A stretch of DNA of 52,127 bases from an uncultured Caryophanales bacterium (GTDB lineage: Bacteria; Bacillota_I; Bacilli_A; RFN20; CAG-826). The notes under the pieces were generated by a model that was not told where the DNA came from, did no database searches, and was given only the letters and a program-made list of their open reading frames with translations. This document shows positions 31,889 through 40,800 of this stretch, one piece after another. Numbering within the stretch: the stretch's first letter is position 1; each line of letters starts with the position of its first letter. The translations under genes were made by a program, and so were the position numbers. The DNA lies in contig CAMHJP010000004.1 in NCBI GenBank assembly GCA_946185585.1, positions 1 through 52,127 on the forward strand. The letters run 5' to 3'.

Positions 31889-32491
31889 ATGCCAGTCTTA
31901 TTTGTTGTTTTAATTGTATTACTCGGAATCGCAATAGTTTGTACTATTGCTTTTCCTTATTTATATCGAATTGTTTATCGTAAACATTATCGCGAAATCT
32001 ATGGACGAAAAGTTTATCGATTAGCAATGCGAAAGGATTATTATCTAATTAATCTACTGACCTTAAAAAGTCATGATGACACAATGCTTGTGATTGATCA
32101 TTTAATGTTTGGAAACAAGTTTATTTATGTCTTTTATGACTTCTATTCGGAAGCAGATTTATATGGCAAAAGTTCTGATAACTCCTTTTTATTAAAAGGA
32201 AAGAAAAAGAATTGCTACACTGATAATCCTGTATTATTAGCAAGACAACAATTAAAAGAACTATCATCAATTATCAATTTAGATGAATCATTGTTTGTGC
32301 CAATTGCTTTAGTCAATGATTCATGTAACATCATCAACTATGATGATAACCATTCCCTTGTTTATGTTCGTAAACTCAAAGAAGTAGTAAACTTCTATGA
32401 AAGTAAAAATGTCGATCCACTAAATCAAGAACAGATGATGTATGCGGTTCATGACATTTCATGTATCAATTTAAGAGATCGAGTCAAATGA
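31889..32491 (+). CDS. Single-pass membrane protein, possible NERD-like domain
   Basis: 200 aa, not recognised with confidence. One N-terminal helix (about 3-28) is followed by a basic stretch, so the bulk is probably cytoplasmic. The middle (DTMLVIDHLMFGNKFIYVF, then TDNPVLLARQQLKELSSII) recalls the NERD nuclease-related fold, in which a conserved strand pair is followed by NPxxQ and a helix. The typical Glu-x-Lys is not evident. It overlaps the next gene by 4 bases (ATGA), and the pair probably works together. Confidence 0.6.
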   Translation: MPVLFVVLIVLLGIAIVCTIAFPYLYRIVYRKHYREIYGRKVYRLAMRKDYYLINLLTLKSHDDTMLVIDHLMFGNKFIYVFYDFYSEADLYGKSSDNSFLLKGKKKNCYTDNPVLLARQQLKELSSIINLDESLFVPIALVNDSCNIINYDDNHSLVYVRKLKEVVNFYESKNVDPLNQEQMMYAVHDISCINLRDRVK

Positions 32492-33537
32492 TTGGAAAAG
32501 AAGCTTGGAAAGAATATAAAAAAGACTTCGGTGCTAAATCAACTTTAACAGCGATGTATGTTTTTATTCTGGCTGTTTGTTTGATTCTTAACATCTGGGC
32601 TGGATTTACAATGGTGATTACGATCCCATTTTTTGTTCTTCCATTTACCTTTGCTTACCTATCAACTCTTGCTGGATTAAAGATTTCAAAAAGTGCTCCA
32701 ATTAAGTCATTTTTTGTCTTCTATCCGCTCTATTTCCAAAGCATCTTTTTCGGTGGTTTTAAGGCATTAATCGGATTACTCAAAGCAATCCTTATTTCCG
32801 TCGTTTTTAGCACACTTTTAACCATCATTCTTTATTACACATTTTTGAGAGGACAACCAGGATTTGCGGAGATTTTGAAAGAAATTGAGCTAGCAAATGA
32901 CGTCAAATCCATGACAGTTGCAATGGATCATTTCTGGGCTTTTGAACCAGCAAATTTGACAATGAAAATTTCTTCTCTTGTCGGATCATATTTTGCTACA
33001 TATGCATTTATCCGTCATTGTCTTCTTAATAGTGAAAAATTCTATATCAATTTGATGACTAATAAACCAATGCCAATGAAAGCAGTTAGCCGACTTTACA
33101 TGGTTGCTGCTCACATGAGAAGAAAAGAATTTTATAAAGAATATTATGGAGCTGTTTGGTATGTTGCTTTATGGTTCCTTTTAACATTTGGTGGTGCAAC
33201 ATATGTGGCTGGTTTTGTGTTTAACTTTGATGCGACAAGAACCTTATTTGTTGCTTTGTTTGTTTCACTAATCTTGCTTTTACCATTTATTCCATATTAC
33301 TTTGATGTTTTAAGAATGATTTTTATTGCATCAACCGATGATTATTCAAAAGCTTTAATTCACTTAAGTGAAAAGACTCTAGATGATCTACAAAGAAGAA
33401 ACCAACTCTCCGAAGAAGATCGAAAGAAAATCGAAGAAGAAATTCAACGTAGTAAAGAAGAGCTGGATAAAATGCTTAAAGAAGCGGATGGTGGTATAAA
33501 AGAAAACCCAGAACAACCTTCTGATGATAAAAAATAA
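32488..33537 (+). CDS. Polytopic membrane protein of unknown function
   Basis: 349 aa. Hydrophobic helices can be seen at about 25-60, 75-115, 155-175, 225-250 and 255-290, after which a charged coiled-coil-like C-terminus (about 300-349, rich in Glu/Lys/Arg) extends into the cytoplasm. No enzyme motif is visible. The overall form recalls YesL/DUF624-like proteins, but I see no diagnostic match. The start overlaps the preceding stop. A terminator follows at once. A near copy of the recurring motif (ACCAGCAAAT) is at 32946. Confidence 0.65.
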   Translation: MIGKEAWKEYKKDFGAKSTLTAMYVFILAVCLILNIWAGFTMVITIPFFVLPFTFAYLSTLAGLKISKSAPIKSFFVFYPLYFQSIFFGGFKALIGLLKAILISVVFSTLLTIILYYTFLRGQPGFAEILKEIELANDVKSMTVAMDHFWAFEPANLTMKISSLVGSYFATYAFIRHCLLNSEKFYINLMTNKPMPMKAVSRLYMVAAHMRRKEFYKEYYGAVWYVALWFLLTFGGATYVAGFVFNFDATRTLFVALFVSLILLLPFIPYYFDVLRMIFIASTDDYSKALIHLSEKTLDDLQRRNQLSEEDRKKIEEEIQRSKEELDKMLKEADGGIKENPEQPSDDKK

Positions 33538-33559
33538 ACAGTGCTAAGCACTGTTTTTT
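33537..33559 (+). terminator. Terminator after the membrane-protein operon
   Basis: AACAGTGC (33537-33544) pairs perfectly with GCACTGTT (33548-33555) around TAA, then T residues. It may also serve the convergent tRNA-Gly gene, as the minus strand reads GAAAAAACAGTGC...GCACTGTTTATTTT. Confidence 0.85.
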
Positions 33560-33566
33560 CTTCATT

Positions 33567-33640
33567 TGGAGCAGATGACGGGAATCGAACCCGCATAACT
33601 ACCTTGGCAAGGTAGTGTTCTACCACTGAACTACATCTGC
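33567..33640 (-). tRNA. tRNA-Gly(GCC)
   Basis: 74-nt cloverleaf on the minus strand. Acceptor GCAGATG/CATCTGC, anticodon loop TTGCCAA on CTACC/GGTAG, T-loop TTCGATT, discriminator T, CCA encoded. It is the only tRNA on this strand and is divergent from gltX. Confidence 0.95.
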
Positions 33641-33649
33641 AATTCAGCG

Positions 33650-33684
33650 TTTATTATTATAAAGAATGATGTATAATACTTCAA
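33650..33684. promoter_or_regulatory. Overlapping divergent promoters of gltX and tRNA-Gly
   Basis: Plus strand: TTTATT (33650-33655), 16 nt, TATAAT (33672-33677), toward gltX. Minus strand: TTGAAG (33684-33679), 17 nt, TATAAT (33661-33656), toward tRNA-Gly with a start near 33649. The two cannot be occupied at once. Confidence 0.6.
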
Positions 33685-33708
33685 GACAAATATTGAGAAA
33701 CAAAAATT

Positions 33709-35373
33709 ATGGCAAACTTCGAAGTATTAGCAAACTACATATTCCCAGATATCAGCGAAAGTATCGCTGATTTAGAAAAGAAATATCCACAAAGAAATCT
33801 ACCAGAAGGAGCAGAGGTTACTCGTTTCGCTCCAAGTCCAACTGGATTCCTTCATTTAGGTTCACTTTTCACATCTTTAGTTGCTCACAAAGTCGCTAAA
33901 GATACCAAAGGTGTTTTCTATTTACGTTTAGAAGATACTGATACGAAACGTGAAATTGAAGGCAGTGGAGAAGAATTAGTTCGTCAACTCTCATTCTTTG
34001 ATGTTGCTCCAAAGGAAGGTTATCTTGGTGATAAAGATGTTGGTTCTTACGGACCATATCGTCAAAGCGAACGTGAACACATTTATCGTATTTGCATTAA
34101 AGAATTAATGCTTAAAGGTCGTGCTTACCCATGTTTCTGTTCCGCAGAACAACTCGAAGAAACCCGCGAAATTCAGGAAATGAATAAAGAAATACCAGGA
34201 TATTACGGTGATTATGCAATTTGTCGTAACATCGATCCAAGTGATGCTTTAGCTCGTATTAAAGCTGGTGAACCTTACGTTATTCGCTTCCGTTCTTTAG
34301 GAAACCATAACAATAAAGTTACATTCCATGATGAAATTCGTGGAGATATTTCTATTGCCGAAAACGATCTTGATATTGTCATTATGAAGTCAGATGGACT
34401 TCCAACATATCACTTTGCTCACGCTGTTGATGATCACTTTATGAGAACAACAACTGTTATTCGTGGTGAAGAATGGATTTCATCTGCCCCAATTCACTTG
34501 GAATTGTTCGATGCTTTAGGATTTAAGCTTCCTCGCTATGCTCACCTTCCAGTTATTATGAAACTTGATAATGGAAATAAGAGAAAACTCTCCAAACGTA
34601 AAGATCCAGAAGCTAGTGTTTCTCACTTTATCGAAGGCGGCTATCCTGCCGAAGCACTTAAAGCTTACTTAATGAGCATTGCTAACTCGAACTTTGAAGA
34701 ATGGACTGCTGAAAACAAATCGTATAACATTGATGATTTTAAATTCTCCTTCTCTAAAATGAGTCTTGATGGAGTTTTATTTGACCAAGACAAACTCGAT
34801 TTCTTCAGCAAAGAAGTGATTGCTTTATTTAGCGCTGAAGAACTCTACAATCGTCTTCTTTCCTGGTCAGAAAAATTCGATGCAAAACTTAATCAATTTT
34901 TGAAAAAATACCAGCAAATCTCGGTTAAAGCACTCAATATTGAACGTGGTGGAGAGAAGGCTAGAAAAGACTTTAGCAACTACTCTCAAGTCTACCCAAT
35001 CATTGGCTTCTTCTACCCAGAAAGATACGAGGAAATTGTTTCTAATGGATATCCATTTAATGAATCAATCGACTCTAGTGTCATTAAAGAAGTTTTATTA
35101 GATTTTGCTAAATCCAATGATTACTCCTTAGCTAACGATGTTTGGTTCTCAACCGTGAAAGAACTTGGCGCTCGTCATGGATTTGCTGAGTCAAACAAAA
35201 TCTTTAAACAAGCTCCAGATCAATACAAAGGTCACGTTGGAGATGTGGCAGAAATGATTCGTGTTGCTCTTTGTGGTGCGAAAAATTCTCCAAACCTTTA
35301 TTGTGTCCTCCAAATCTTAGGTCAGGATGAAGTAAATCGTCGTATCAATTTAGCTGTGACTAGTTTAAAATAA
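33709..35373 (+). CDS. gltX: Glutamyl-tRNA synthetase
   Basis: Class I synthetase charging tRNA-Glu. The 554-aa protein has the HIGH-type motif APSPTGFLHLGS (41-52), LEDTD, the KMSKS-type KLSKRKDPEA (about 292-300), and a C-terminal anticodon-binding region. An N-terminal extension of about 37 residues precedes the usual start, and the protein is longer than the 470-500 aa of Bacillus GltX. The leader is about 24 nt with no clear ribosome site. tRNA-Glu(CTC) follows 7 nt after the stop and probably shares the transcript. A 15-base copy of the recurring motif is at 34910. Confidence 0.93.
   Translation: MANFEVLANYIFPDISESIADLEKKYPQRNLPEGAEVTRFAPSPTGFLHLGSLFTSLVAHKVAKDTKGVFYLRLEDTDTKREIEGSGEELVRQLSFFDVAPKEGYLGDKDVGSYGPYRQSEREHIYRICIKELMLKGRAYPCFCSAEQLEETREIQEMNKEIPGYYGDYAICRNIDPSDALARIKAGEPYVIRFRSLGNHNNKVTFHDEIRGDISIAENDLDIVIMKSDGLPTYHFAHAVDDHFMRTTTVIRGEEWISSAPIHLELFDALGFKLPRYAHLPVIMKLDNGNKRKLSKRKDPEASVSHFIEGGYPAEALKAYLMSIANSNFEEWTAENKSYNIDDFKFSFSKMSLDGVLFDQDKLDFFSKEVIALFSAEELYNRLLSWSEKFDAKLNQFLKKYQQISVKALNIERGGEKARKDFSNYSQVYPIIGFFYPERYEEIVSNGYPFNESIDSSVIKEVLLDFAKSNDYSLANDVWFSTVKELGARHGFAESNKIFKQAPDQYKGHVGDVAEMIRVALCGAKNSPNLYCVLQILGQDEVNRRINLAVTSLK
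34910..34924 (+). repeat. Oriented CCAGCAAATCTCGG motif, copy in gltX
   Basis: ACCAGCAAATCTCGG, identical to the copy at 22782 but in a different reading frame (xxA-CCA... is read here as TAC-CAG-CAA-ATC-TCG). Confidence 0.5.
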
Positions 35374-35380
35374 TCACACT

Positions 35381-35455
35381 GGCCCTATGGTCAAGCGGCT
35401 AAGACGCAACCCTCTCAAGGTTGAATCGAGAGTTCGATTCTCTCTAGGGTCACCA
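35381..35455 (+). tRNA. tRNA-Glu(CTC)
   Basis: 75-nt cloverleaf. Acceptor GGCCCTA/TAGGGTC, anticodon loop CTCTCAA on CAACC/GGTTG, T-stem GAGAG/CTCTC, CCA encoded. It sits immediately downstream of the glutamyl-tRNA synthetase gene. Confidence 0.95.
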
Positions 35456-35458
35456 AAG

Positions 35459-35486
35459 AAAACAGAGCTGATGTTCTGTTTTTTCT
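35459..35486 (+). terminator. Terminator after gltX-tRNA-Glu
   Basis: AAAACAGA (35459-35466) pairs with TCTGTTTT (35475-35482), followed by TTC. Confidence 0.75.
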
Positions 35487-35491
35487 TTATC

Positions 35492-35520
35492 TTCTATATT
35501 AATTTTATATTTATTAAAAT
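35492..35520 (+). promoter_or_regulatory. Promoter of the lipid-kinase gene (near-leaderless)
   Basis: TTCTAT (35492-35497), 17-nt spacer, TAAAAT (35515-35520), ending 7 nt before the ATG at 35528. No ribosome site. Confidence 0.55.
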
Positions 35521-35527
35521 AATTACA

Positions 35528-36397
35528 ATGAAAGCGTTGTATCTATATTCGAACAAAACCGGATTACAAAGTAAATTCAAAAAACATGGAAAGATCATTA
35601 AACGTCTTTCGAAATCTTTTGAATTAGATTCACATCAAACAATTTCCGTTGATGATTTATTAGCATGCTGTCGTGATGCAAAGAAAAATGGATACGATGC
35701 AATTATTGTTTGTGGTGGTGATGGAACTTTAAAAGATGCTGTTAACGCTATTGCTCCTTTAAAGAAAGAAGAACGTCCAATTATCGGTTACATTCCAATG
35801 GGCACCGTTAATGATTCTGGTAAGTCTTTTGGAGTTAAAGGAAGCATTCGTCAAGCTCTCACGGTTATCGAAAAACAACAAGTTTATGACATTGATATTT
35901 GCAAAGCAAATAATGAGTACTGGACATTTGTTGCCGCCATTGGTCAATTCACTGATATTTCTTATATCGTACCACGTAAACAAAAAAAGATTCTTGGTCG
36001 CTTTGCCTACTACAACGTGGCAGTGAAAGAGGTATTCACTAAAAAAAGAATCAACGTTCATATCAAATGTGACCAGGGTGAATATGATTTTGAAACACCA
36101 TTTTTGATGTGTCTAAACGGAGTCAATGTTGGTGGGTTTAGAGTTAACCCACACAACTCACTTTTTGATGGAAAAATGAACATCTATATTACTCCAACAA
36201 CCATTTTTAATGGTTTAACTAACTATATCTTCCATCGTAATAAGATAACAGTGATTAATACAAAACATGCCGAAATCACCACATCAGAAACTAGTTCTTG
36301 GTGTCTTGATGGTGAGGAAGGAATGAAAGGAAACCTTGTTTTGGATGTTCTTCCAGCTCACATTCGTGTTTTTGGCCAGTTCAAAAATTTTCGATAA
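35528..36397 (+). CDS. Diacylglycerol/sphingoid lipid kinase family protein
   Basis: 289 aa of the DAGK catalytic-domain family, which includes bacterial DgkB and YegS and eukaryotic sphingosine kinases. The nucleotide motif VCGGDGTLKDA (GGDGT at 63-67), the YIPMGTVNDSGKSF block (GTxND) and the C-terminal SSWCLDGEEG (LDGE) are all present. DgkB recycles diacylglycerol to phosphatidate. The family relationship to sphingosine kinase is noteworthy beside the SPT-like operon at 20945, but DgkB is the default reading. ATG 35528 follows the promoter by 7 nt. Confidence 0.88.
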   Translation: MKALYLYSNKTGLQSKFKKHGKIIKRLSKSFELDSHQTISVDDLLACCRDAKKNGYDAIIVCGGDGTLKDAVNAIAPLKKEERPIIGYIPMGTVNDSGKSFGVKGSIRQALTVIEKQQVYDIDICKANNEYWTFVAAIGQFTDISYIVPRKQKKILGRFAYYNVAVKEVFTKKRINVHIKCDQGEYDFETPFLMCLNGVNVGGFRVNPHNSLFDGKMNIYITPTTIFNGLTNYIFHRNKITVINTKHAEITTSETSSWCLDGEEGMKGNLVLDVLPAHIRVFGQFKNFR

Positions 36398-36408
36398 ATT
36401 CAAAATTC

Positions 36409-36420
36409 CCAGCAAATCTC
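36409..36420 (+). repeat. Oriented CCAGCAAATCTC motif, intergenic copy
   Basis: CCAGCAAATCTC, 12 bases identical to the copies at 22783 and 34911, located 11 nt after the lipid-kinase stop. A weak AATT/AATT hairpin could form around it. Confidence 0.45.
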
Positions 36421-36441
36421 AATTATTTTTTAAAAATATTC

Positions 36442-36470
36442 TTTAATTTATTTTTCTATTGTTCTACAAT
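36442..36470 (+). promoter_or_regulatory. Promoter of the gene at 36492
   Basis: TTTAAT (36442-36447), 17-nt spacer, TACAAT (36465-36470). A strong GGAGG ribosome site at 36481 precedes the ATG. Confidence 0.5.
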
Positions 36471-36491
36471 ATGGACAACGGGAGGAAAATT

Positions 36492-37754
36492 ATGGAAGTT
36501 AAATCAAAAATGAAGATCATCTCTTTTGCGATTGCAGCTGCATTTTTTGTATTCGCATTGTTGTTCTTCTTCCTTGCTCCAATTTTAGTTAGCGAAGTTG
36601 CCGCAGTTTATTCTGGCGCGACAGCCTTACTTGGCGGAGCAAAAACATTATTTTCATTTGCATTTGACAGTGGCAAATACTTAGTATTCTTTATCGTCTT
36701 TGCTCTGTTTGTGATGTGCTACATTTGGTGGCTCATCGTCATTATCATCCGCAAGAAATGGAAATCATTCATTTGGTTCGGTGTTAGTTTCGTTTTGCTT
36801 TTAGCAAACGCTTTTGCACTTTGCGGATTATTAGTTACCGTTGATGGTAGTCAATCTGTTTTAAAACAAGTCTTTGCCATTGATGGTGGACTTATTGGAA
36901 AAGCCTTTGTTGCCGCTTCCTTAGCATTCTGCTTCTTTGGTGTGATGTTTACCACACTTTGCGGTTACAGCGATATCTTACAGTCGCTTGAATCTCGCGC
37001 TAATGAAAGAAGTGCTGAAGAAGACGAAATTCGCAAAATGGCTCGCGAAGAAGCTCAAGACGTCTACGATGAAAAACGTAACGCAATTCTTAAGGAGGAT
37101 ATCGATATGTCAGTTTATGATGACAAGCTCAATTTAAAACGTCATCGTGAGGATAGTAATGATGATTACTATGAAAACCTCATCAACGAATTACCAATTT
37201 TTAGAAAACGCCGTGGCGAACAACCAGTCGAAAAGAAGGTTGTTGTCGTTGAACGTGTTGTTGAAAAACCAGCTCCAGTTGCTCCACAACCAAAACCAGA
37301 GCCAAAACCAGCTCCAGCTCCAGTTGCACCAGCACCAAAAGCCGAACCATTCGAAAGAATTTCTTTCTCAGAACGTTTAGGCAAAGCCGAAAAAGAATTA
37401 AAAGAACACTATAATGAACTTAAGAGCGAAATTCTCTCTTATGGTATTAAGTCCCGTGTTTCCAATAGTGGTGATACTTTCCGTCTCCACACCAAGACTT
37501 ATGTCAAGATGGTTGTTGCCGGTAAAGCATTAAAACTCTACTTTGCACTTGATCCAAAAGATTACAAGGATAGCACCTTCCCAATCGGAGATGCTTCTAA
37601 CAAGGGTCTTTACAAAGAAATTCCACTTGTCTTCAAAGTCAAATCCGAACTTTCAGTTCGTCGTGCAAAACAATTAATTGCTGACGCTGCCGCAAAAGAT
37701 GGATTAGTCCAAGGCGAAGTTGAAGCTCATAACTGGGCCAAAGAATTAGCCTAA
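36492..37754 (+). CDS. Membrane protein with Pro-rich linker and conserved C-terminal domain
   Basis: 420 aa, function unknown. Four hydrophobic helices lie within the first 175 residues (about 8-32, 64-88, 95-118, 138-160). A charged helix rich in Glu/Arg follows, then a Pro/Ala/Lys linker (about 260-290, PKPEPKPAPAP). The C-terminal domain of about 125 residues contains LKLYFALDPKDYKDSTFP and VKSELSVRRAKQLI. I recognise this pattern as a recurring domain in Bacillota proteins but cannot name it. The layout is the same as the protein at 23233: four helices, a charged linker and a small cytoplasmic domain. GGAGGAAA decides ATG 36492. Confidence 0.75.
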   Translation: MEVKSKMKIISFAIAAAFFVFALLFFFLAPILVSEVAAVYSGATALLGGAKTLFSFAFDSGKYLVFFIVFALFVMCYIWWLIVIIIRKKWKSFIWFGVSFVLLLANAFALCGLLVTVDGSQSVLKQVFAIDGGLIGKAFVAASLAFCFFGVMFTTLCGYSDILQSLESRANERSAEEDEIRKMAREEAQDVYDEKRNAILKEDIDMSVYDDKLNLKRHREDSNDDYYENLINELPIFRKRRGEQPVEKKVVVVERVVEKPAPVAPQPKPEPKPAPAPVAPAPKAEPFERISFSERLGKAEKELKEHYNELKSEILSYGIKSRVSNSGDTFRLHTKTYVKMVVAGKALKLYFALDPKDYKDSTFPIGDASNKGLYKEIPLVFKVKSELSVRRAKQLIADAAAKDGLVQGEVEAHNWAKELA

Positions 37755-37773
37755 GCTAAATTAATTACAAACA

Positions 37774-37806
37774 AAAAGGTGAGTTGATGCTCACCTTTTC
37801 TTTTTG
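37774..37806 (+). terminator. Terminator before the surface-protein genes
   Basis: AAAAGGTGAG (37774-37783) pairs perfectly with CTCACCTTTT (37790-37799), then CTTTTTG. Confidence 0.88.
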
Positions 37807-37812
37807 TTTAAA

Positions 37813-37841
37813 TTGTAATTTAAGGCCCAATCACTCATAAT
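37813..37841 (+). promoter_or_regulatory. Promoter of the 1256-aa surface protein
   Basis: TTGTAA (37813-37818), 17-nt spacer, CATAAT (37836-37841). The hexamer ends 9 nt before the ATG, predicting a leader of about 3 nt without a ribosome site. Confidence 0.6.
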
Positions 37842-37850
37842 AGTAAAGTA

Positions 37851-40800
37851 ATGAATAAGTCCCGCTTTAGATTCGTTTATTCGTTAAGCGTACTAACTTG
37901 TGCGCTTCCGCTAGCGCTTTCTACTTCCAGCCTCTCCAAAGGAAATGCGGAAGGACTTTTTGATTATTCTGATGGAACTCATCTAGCCATTTTAAAAGCT
38001 GGCGATCTTCTTTCTAAAAGCGGGATTGAACTTGATCAATCCGAAGTAAATTATCTAAATGAAACTTCAACTAAATCACTGACTTATTCCGAATCCTTCT
38101 TGGAAGATGATGTTAAAACATCTCGCATTGGGGATAAAGAATATGTTTTTGCTCATGAGTCAACATACCTTGATAGTAATGGAAGCACCTGGACTTGGAT
38201 TCCTTTAACTGTTGAAGCAGAAACAAATGTTTCGTTTGTTAACTATGACGGACTCTATGTTGCTGAATTTGATGCTGCTACTGGTCTAGAAAAAGCGAAA
38301 ATTAATTACCAACTCGAACTTGATGTCTCTAGTCAAGTTTTTAACTCGTTTATTAATGACTCGTATGAAGCGTCATTATCTTTAGATAACACATATGAAC
38401 AATATCTTGATGATCTTGCTTACTATAACAGAAGACCAACAAGTGAACTTGAATACGATACTCAACTTGCTGAATATAACCAATACTTAGAAGACTACCA
38501 ATCCTATCTCAACAAGAAAGAAAATTATGAGACTTACTTAGTAAACAAGGCAAAATACGAGGAAGATTTAGCTAAATATAACGAATATCTACAAGCCAAA
38601 GCTCAATACGAAATCGATGTTGCTAACTATAAACAAAACCAGGAAGACTGGGCTTATTACCTCGCTAATCACGAACAAAATCTCAAAGAATACGAAGAAT
38701 TCGGCATTAAATACGAGAACTCTCGTTACCAACTTAGCGCCATGCAAGTTGCTTATGAGCAAGATACTCAACGTAGTTCATCGTTAGCGCAGTATTTACT
38801 AAGTAACACTGTTGCTTCTGTTATTGCTAGAAAGGATGAATTATCCGTTTTAGGTGTTCCAACCGATCTAGTTGATGCAGCGGATGCGGCGACAGTAAAA
38901 CTAAGAACCTGTTTTAGAGAATATAACGAACTCACCACTGATGAAGCTCGTTATTCTTACTACTACATCAACTACAACTACATCAAATCAAACACGAATA
39001 TTCTACTTCGTTCTTTAGAACGTCTTGCTCGATATGATTCCGTTAAAAACGTTGCTAAAGACCGTGGAAAACTTCCGCAATTCTATACCCTTCTTTTCCA
39101 ACTGATCTATTTTGCTAACGCTGTTTGTGATACTCCGATTTATAACTACGAAGCCTTTAACCCAGTCACGGGAAAAGGTGACATGTCTAAACCAGGAGCA
39201 CAAATCCTAGATGAAAATTTCCAAATCGAAGGATCAACTTATTTAACTTGGTTAAAAGGTTATGACTTTATCGATACAAGCAAGACTGCAACTCCATCTT
39301 CCGGAATTCTACCAACTAAACAAGTTGTATTAATTCCAGAACCTCCAACATTACCAGTTCCAGTTGAACCAACAATTGTCCAAAAACCTGTTGCTCCAGT
39401 GGAGGTCAGTGAACCAACTGCTCCAGAAGAAGTTCTTGAACCAATTCCTTATGATCCAAGCGCTGTTGCACCGGACTACCCTTCTATTTTAGAAGGAGAG
39501 ATTTATTCTGACCTTTTAGATGCTTATCGAAATGATAAAGTTCACGAGAAAGAACCTTTAACTCAATCAGTCAAGATTTCCATTGATGGAAGTCGCGAAG
39601 TTAATCTTAACCAAGATCAAGTCGTTATCTTTCGAGATTATCAAGATCATCCATCTCACTTTGTCTTCTTTAGTGGAACCGGAGTGAACTATGAATTCGA
39701 AGTTCCATTTAAACCAGGAGACGAATATTTCGTCGAATATTTCTTTGATTATTGGTCAGATAATAGTGGAAACCCAGTTGATTTACGAACGATTTCTGAA
39801 TCAATGGATCTTTACCCTGTCTTTGACACCGGCGATCGTCAACGTTATGAAATCACCTGGGTTTACCCAGATGAAACATTAACCACTAACGTTACTTCTG
39901 GAAGTCTTCCAAGCGCTCCAAAAGCGCCAAAGAAAGACGACACTGATGAACATTATTATGTCTTCGATTGCTGGTCTCCTTCTTTAGAAGAAGTCGACTC
40001 AGTTGAAACGTATACCGCTCAATTTAAAGAATACGATATCTTTGATATTACCTACGAAATTGATGGAAATCTGATTCATAAAAAAGAAAAAGAAAACTAC
40101 GAACCAAACGCTCCAAAAACATTCGAACTCGAAGATGGCACAACTTATGTGATTAATAGTTGGATGGAAGAAGGAGAGACTCTTCCAGGTCTTCACATCG
40201 TCACAAAAGAGACCACTTACCACGCAACATTCGATAAATATTACACAATCACATGGGACATTCTTGGTGAGGTTTCTAAAGAAAAATATCTCGCTGGAGA
40301 AACTGTGACCTATAAAGGAAACATTCCTGATCCAATTCGAAAAGAACAATACTATAGTGTCTTCACATTTGACCAAGCATTAGGAACGGCGACATCAAAC
40401 CGCACCATTAAAGCAACCTATGTTAATCATGCTTATCCAGAAATCTTATTAAAGATTGATGGTCAAACAATTATTCTTACTGGTCAATATTTACCAGGTG
40501 AAGAAATCGATAAACCATCTACTTATTCTAATGGTTTTTACCATTACGATATTACTGGATGGACAAAAAGTGGCACTAGTTACATCGCAACTTATACAAA
40601 AACTCCATACATTGGAGGTGGAATCTACTATAACTACGTTGGAGAAACTTTAAAAGTTGATGCGGCGCTCTCTCATTTAAATGAAGTCGATCTTTCCTAT
40701 CTTTTAACAATGATGGGTGAAGGAGACCTGAGTGTTTGTCCGCTTCGATTAATGTTTAACGATGGAGAAGTTAATTTAACTTCAACCCAAGTCAAATATT

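Noticed and set aside
33641-33708. T-box or riboswitch ahead of gltX
   Set aside because: The predicted leader is only about 24 nt, with no room for a T-box and no specifier or antiterminator structure.
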